NCBI RefSeq assembly: GCF_003597395.2
Contig: NC_133770.1
Coordinates: forward strand, 81,845,340-81,909,339
Source of the DNA: Chelonoidis abingdonii
Lineage: Eukaryota; Chordata; Testudines; Testudinidae
DNA length: 64,000 nucleotides
Direction of reading: 5' to 3'
The position numbers and the translations under genes are program-made. A model generated the notes under the pieces. That model made no database searches. It saw only the letters and a program-made list of their open reading frames with translations, and was not told the DNA's origin. Numbering within the stretch: the first letter of the stretch is position 1; each line of letters opens with the position of its first letter. Positions 59,391-64,000 of the stretch are shown here, piece after piece.

Positions 59391-60068
59391 CCTATTTTGA
59401 GTACTGGAGAGGGACTTTAGCGGGTCATAAACCTTATGCTGGGGCCTCTGCATAAGGATACTGCATAAGGATTTCCCTCATTGTAACTAATTTCCGGTTT
59501 GTGTAGACCTGACCTTTTCATAAGTAAAGGGAAGGAATGTATTCCGGTATTGCATTTCAATGAAGGAACAACTAAAAGTCAAATGATGAACCATTATCAT
59601 TGTTTATAGGGAACTTCTGCAAAGATAGAATGCTTAGCCATACACAATGCCAGTTTTCATCCTCAGGTTAAGTCACGTTAACTTGTCACGTAATTTTTTT
59701 TTTTACCATATAAAGTGAAAAGAAGCAACAGAAGCAATGTGAGCTAGTGGAGTGAACACAGTACTGGGAGCCAAGAACTCTTGAATTCTAGTCATGGCTC
59801 TGCTGCTAACTTGTGCCGCCTCAGGCCTAAATTTTGCTGTCTAAAATAATTACTTTTGCTCTGGTACCTTGTAACTGAAAGTTTAAATGTGAACAACATT
59901 TTAGTCCATGGAAATTTGCAGTAGCCGTAATTGACCTCCATCATTATCTACCATAGGAGTTGGCTGCTAGGGTCAGTGTCTAAGCTGGGGTTCAAATATA
60001 GATGTACAGATGAGTTGGGTTTTTTTTTTTAAGAGCTGCATCTTAACAATGAATATATTTTTAAGCAG
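59391..60068. other. NOD1 intron with MIR-like SINE
   Basis: A MIR-type SINE lies at 59736-59822 ('gtactgggagccaagaactc...ctagtcatggctctgctgct', split here), recognisable by the MIR core 'actgggag-caaga-...tggctctgc'. The remainder has no feature and ends in acceptor 'ttttaagcag'. Confidence 0.6.
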
Positions 60069-60152
60069 AATAGGAGCAAACAAGATAACCATGGAAGGAG
60101 GGAAATGTCTTGCCCTTGCTATCCAGAAGAGCAAAACGATGTATGACATTGG
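60069..60152 (+). CDS. NOD1: NOD1 LRR exon
   Basis: An 84-bp LRR exon. With AA from the previous exon it reads KIGANKITMEGGKCLALAIQ then KSKTMYDIG, matching human KLGKNKITSEGGKYLALAVKNSKSISEVG. The consensus leucine after K is isoleucine here, a conservative change. Reading it in frame 0 would meet TAG, but the phase 2 junction avoids this. Donor GG|GTAAGT at 60153. Confidence 0.95.
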
Positions 60153-60280
60153 GTAAGTAAAGTTAGGTACTGCCTGGCGGGAGTCTAAACATGGCATCGG
60201 CTGGGGCTGGCAACGGAGCTATGACAGTTTGCAGCAGCTGAAGAACTGCCCTACTGCGTGTAGGAATAGCAGCTTCCAGA

Positions 60281-60930
60281 GGGGCAGGGCCCGATTAATA
60301 TATAGGTAAACTAGGCATGTGCCTGTGGTCTAAATTCACATGGAGGGCCCAAAATCATAGGCCAGCGTCTTTTCCCACAGCTGCCTCCTCCTTGACCCGC
60401 CCAGGAGGCATCGACCACCTGCAGCAGCACCCTCCACCCCAGCCTGGTACGGAGGGGAGGCCCCAGAGTGGGGGAGGAGATGGAGAGTGAGCCCCCTCTG
60501 CATTCACCCCACTGCAGCAGCTTCTGTCCTACAGGGCTCGACCTGGCTCCCTGCTCTGGGCATTGTGACCACGGGGTTTGGCCCAGCCACGAGGAGCAGT
60601 TGTCATCTCAAGAGCAGACTGCCAATGGAGGTTCCCGGTGATTTTAGTCGCCCTGATGGCAGTCTGCTATTGAGATGCCAACAACTCCTCTGGCCTGGTA
60701 TGGTGATAACAGAATTATCACCATTTGATTTTCACATGTTACTGAGGATGGAGAGCCCGCAGGGCTGCTTTAGTATCCAGCTCCATTCCTGGCCTGGCCC
60801 TTGCACTGGCGTGGGGCTGCAGTGGGCAGGAGCTTCTTCCCCTACACACATCCTGCCTGGGTTGGGCAAGGGCCCGGTACAGTGGCAGTCTCTGCATGCA
60901 GGGTAACAGAGAGACTGTGCTAAGCACCCT
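60281..60930. other. NOD1 intron with MITE-like sequence and hairpin
   Basis: Begins 'cagggcccgattaatatat', resembling a hAT MITE terminus, but the right end was not found. A long imperfect hairpin lies at 60591-60624/60657-60690 (about 30 of 34 paired). The 139-codon ORF at 60487 has no known domain. Confidence 0.45.
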
Positions 60931-61156
60931 AAAGGGGGCAGGGAAGAGATAGGATGATGGTCCCTCCACCACACCAGCTCAGAGCAGGATCAGCATGCAT
61001 GGGAAAGTATCCCCTAAAGAGGTGTAGCTGCAGGTGGATCCCCAGCACAGTCCAAGAAACACTCCCACTGAGGCAAACTATCTCCCAGTGCTCCCTCTGG
61101 GCTGCACCTTTACAGAATTGAACCCTCAGTGCTCAGCCCTGTAAGTGGTTGGGAAT

Positions 61157-61405
61157 CGGGCAGCTCTAGGTATTTTGCTGCCCCAAGCACGGCAGGCAGG
61201 CAGTCTGCCTTCGGCGGCTTGCCTGCAGGAGGTCCCGCGGATTTGGCAGCACACCTGTGGGAGGTCCGCCAAAGCCGCGGGACCAGCTGACCCTCTGCAG
61301 GGATGCCGCTGAAGGCAACCTGCCTGCAGCCCTCATGGCAACCGGCAGAGCGCCCCCCCGTGGCTTGCCGCTTCAGGCGCGTGCTGGTGCCTGGAGCCGC
61401 CCCTG
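61157..61405. mobile_element. hAT-type MITE with perfect 8-bp target duplication
   Basis: Flanked by TTGGGAAT at 61149-61156 and 61406-61413. Right end ...GGAGCCGCCCCTG, left end CGGGCAGCTCTAGG. 249 bp, GC-rich, with an internal inverted 'gaggtcccgcgg'/'ccgcgggacc' pair. Confidence 0.9.
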
Positions 61406-61565
61406 TTGGGAATGGAACCTGCGAGGATCAATGGGAGTGAAGGGGGTCAAGTCCCTCACGGGCTTGGAACCCTGGTCAGTACTATAAGGTCACTGGTGGG
61501 GGAATCTGATACGGGTGACACTAGATCCTTGTTCCTGATTTCTCTCTGTTTTCTTTCCTTGCCAG

Positions 61566-61649
61566 GATGTGGGGTAACCAGGTTGGAGATGAAGGAGCGA
61601 AGGCGTTTGCAGAGGCGCTGAGGAATCACCCCTCTTTAACAAATGTCAG
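61566..61649 (+). CDS. NOD1: NOD1 LRR exon, last in window
   Basis: An 84-bp LRR exon. With GG from the previous exon it reads [20 protein letters not shown] then NHPSLTNV, nearly identical to human NOD1 [28 protein letters not shown]. Donor AG|GTAATA at 61650. About 110 further residues (three LRRs and the C-terminus) are expected beyond 64000; none was found in 61650-64000. Confidence 0.96.
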
Positions 61650-61651
61650 GT

Positions 61652-62101
61652 AATAAATCGGCTTTAGAGAACACATGCCTTTCTAACGGGCTTTGAAATC
61701 AGAGCTGATCTGGAGAGGCTTTGTCTGCAAAGTCTGTTTGGTAATGCAGCCTTTCCTCTGTAGGCTAACAGGTCCCTGAGTCAAACAAGAGGCTAACCTG
61801 AGATCTGGGATCAGGTGTGATTTTCAGTCACAACGCAGGTTGTCATTTGTACGTCTGTCATTTTCTCTTTTCATAATGCTCCAAGTTACGGCCTAGGGCC
61901 TGCTTCTCTGCTGCCTTGCACCATCAATCGTCCCGTAAACCCATTTTCCATTCTCATTTGGTAGCACTTGGAATCTACTTTGTAATGGTGCAAATGACTC
62001 CAGAAATCGCAGGGTGATAGAGAAATAGGCCCCTGGTGCACTGCATACTAGTAAAACGTGCTTTCTTGAGGAGAAACAAGCAGCTTCTGTACTATTTCTT
62101 A
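61652..62101. other. NOD1 intron, no feature seen
   Basis: No recognisable exon or element. Confidence 0.45.
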
Positions 62102-62376
62102 GGCTATGTCTACACTAGAGACCTTACAGTGGCACAGCTGTACTGATACAGCTGCGCCGCTGTAAGATCTCCCGTGTAGCCGCTCTATACTGATGGGAGA
62201 GGGCTCTCCCACTGACATACTTAAACCGTTCCCAGTGAGCAGTGATAGCTATGTCAGTGGGAGAGTGTCCACACCAGTGCTTCTGTTGGGGTCACGTATG
62301 CCGGTCAGGCAGGTGTTTGTTCACACCCCTGAGTGACGTGTGTTTTACCGACAAAAGTGCTAGTGTAGACATGGCC
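62102..62376. mobile_element. PIF/Harbinger MITE with TTA duplication
   Basis: Ends GGCTATGTCTACACTAG and, inverted, GGCCATGTCTACACTAG, with TTA on both sides (62099-62101 and 62377-62379). The interior 'acagctgtactgatacagctg' is palindromic. Same family as 1510-1820. Confidence 0.9.
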
Positions 62377-62379
62377 TTA

Positions 62380-63113
62380 GACTGTAAACTCTACAGGACA
62401 GGGATCATGTTCTGGTTAAGTGTTTGCACAACAGGGCTACCACAGTATAAATAATAGTGATCCATGAGACAGTGTTGGTAATAAAGTTCAGTATCTAAGC
62501 TTGAAACTAGTATCTGAAAGCACTAAAATATTTGAAGTTGGCAATGTGGTATGTGGGGAAGTTAGACTTGTAAATCTCATCACTTCAACTCATACCTACT
62601 TGCTTTAATGTTTTCAATTCTTGCTGTGAATTTTAAAATAATTTTCATGGCCACTTCCACCCAGTTTCAGTGCATGCTCTCCTCCCTCCCCCCTCCGCCT
62701 TTTTTTTGTCTCAGTTACTTTCATTTTGTCTCCCAGTTCCACTAAACTCCATGACCCTCTCTTGAAAGAGCAAATATCCTTGCTTGCTTTCCCCACAAGA
62801 TGGTGCACTTCACTAGTTTCTTCAGGAGAGAAACAGGGAGTGTGGTTAAGACATTCTGGATCTCTGGAGAGCTCACTGCTGCTTTCTCAGACTACCAGTG
62901 ATTTCATAGCTAGAGCTCTGCCCTGTTTTCTCTGAGCAGATGACTGCCTGAAACAAAACGAAATGATGAACAGCTGCAGTGACCTAGATTTTTGTTCAAA
63001 TATAAAAGCTACCTAAGCAAGCCACCTTCTCCTCACTGCAGAATTCCTCTAGAAGTCTTATCTCAAGTGTGATACACCTTGAGCCAGCATTAAGCTGGGT
63101 TCTGCTTGCCTGA
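62380..63113. other. NOD1 intron, no feature seen
   Basis: No exon or clear element was seen. Confidence 0.45.
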
Positions 63114-63187
63114 GTTCCATTTTTACTTATCCATCTTGGGGGGGGTTGGCTTATAAATGAAGCAGCTTATGATCGAGTATATATGGT
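63114..63187. mobile_element. TA-target MITE terminus
   Basis: Homologous to 44573-44646: 'ttccatttttacttatccatc' (in part) through 'cttatgatcgagtatatatgg'. Only the terminus is present. Confidence 0.7.
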
Positions 63188-63473
63188 AAGTGGTTTCCCA
63201 GTCCTGGGCAGCTAGCTAGCACAAGGCCTAATCTCACTGGTCATCACCATCAAATCTGGTCAGAGGGTAGTTGTCAGTGATGTGTGACATGGTCATGCCA
63301 GCTCATGTTTAGCTTCTAGAGGGACTGAGAAGAGCTGCTTTTTAAAGACCTGAAACTTGGAGCTTAGTGTTAGGCAGATACTCTTACCAATGTGTAGCTG
63401 AAGATAAGGTTTTTAAATCTTTCCCTCTATCGTCTGCACTGAAAACTGTGTGTATGTATAATTAAGGCTATGT

Positions 63474-63960
63474 TTTAGTCACGGGTATTTTTAGTAAAAG
63501 TCATGGACAGATCATGGGCAGTAAACAAAAATTCACAGCCCGTGACCTGTCCATGACTTGTACTGTATACCTGACTAAATCTTGGGGGCTCTGGCGAAGT
63601 TGACAGCCTGGGGGCACCGCAGGTGCTCTGGGGTGGGAGGGCGGCCTGGATGCTGGGGGAGGGGAGGATGGCATGTGGCCTGGGAACCCTGCTACAGCTG
63701 TGGGAGTGGCGGCACGTGGTTTGGGACCCTCACTGATGCTGGGGGAGGCAGGCAGTATGGGGCTGCCCGAGCTGCTCAGGTGGCCCTGGGCCAGATGCAC
63801 CAGCTGCTGCAGAAGTCCTGGAAAGTCATGGAATCCGTGACAGATTCGCAGCTTTATGGCTGGCTGGGTCCCTGGTGGTTTGGGGTTTTTTGGATTAGCT
63901 ACTGGTGGAGATGACACTGGTGCCAAAAACATTTTCCACCTTGGCACTCAAAGCCACCGG
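63474..63960. mobile_element. MITE with terminal hairpin
   Basis: 63474-63585 folds back: 'aaaagtcatggacagatca' faces 'tgacctgtccatgactt', and 'ttttagtca' faces 'tgacta'. A second partial 'aaagtcatggaatccgtgac' lies near 63820. The G-rich middle gives spurious ORFs on both strands (63501-63947). Its extent to the right is approximate. Confidence 0.6.
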
Positions 63961-64000
63961 TCACAATTCTGCTGTCAGTCCTGTAAGTACAACTCTCTGA

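Noticed and set aside
60069..60152. Premature stop (TAG) early in an LRR exon
   Set aside because: The stop appears only if the exon is read in frame 0. With the two bases carried from the previous exon the frame is open and matches NOD1.
1..64000. CRISPR array, tRNA, rRNA or prokaryotic defence system
   Set aside because: No regularly spaced direct repeats, no cloverleaf or rRNA signature, and no operon-like long ORFs; the DNA is clearly vertebrate.

Overview
This window is vertebrate genomic DNA, most probably from a turtle. The evidence is intron-split genes with GT/AG junctions, CR1 and L2-type LINE remnants, reptile-type tRNA-derived SINEs, many hAT, PIF/Harbinger and TA-target MITEs, and several retroviral or Ty3/gypsy LTRs. 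Assignment to turtles rather than crocodilians rests on recognising repeat families from memory and was not tested by a search. No bacterial genes, CRISPR array, tRNA or rRNA gene was seen.

Two host genes lie on the + strand in conserved order. The last two coding exons of GGCT (gamma-glutamylcyclotransferase) are at 3392-3527 and 7013-7162. NOD1, the cytosolic sensor of diaminopimelate-type peptidoglycan fragments, occupies about 40.8 kb to beyond the window end. Its coding exons are at 40823-41038 and 47866-48040 (CARD), 53337-55140 (NACHT and helical region), then four 84-bp LRR exons at 57072-57155, 58429-58512, 60069-60152 and 61566-61649. Phases agree at every junction. The remaining LRR exons lie past 64000. 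A CpG-rich block at 26.9-27.5 kb is the best candidate for the NOD1 promoter and 5' leader.

Between the genes, 9.4-21.9 kb is a retroviral element with nearly identical LTR ends and a tRNA-Gln type primer-binding site. Its interior is odd: it holds at least three mutually diverged, indel-rich copies of one sequence, two forward and one inverted, plus a degraded third LTR copy. This looks more like uncorrected long-read sequence in the assembly than biology. From 21.9 to 36 kb there is a dense nest of DNA transposons and solo LTRs, several with clean target-site duplications.

NOD1 introns carry many insertions. The most notable is a TA-target MITE (41042-42017) whose end begins at intron position +4 of the CARD-exon splice donor. 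A Ty3/gypsy-derived unit at 43063-44317 has LTR U5 termini at both ends. I found no unknown multi-gene system. The points worth checking are the assembly of the ERV interior, the transposon at the NOD1 donor, and several composite or rearranged elements.
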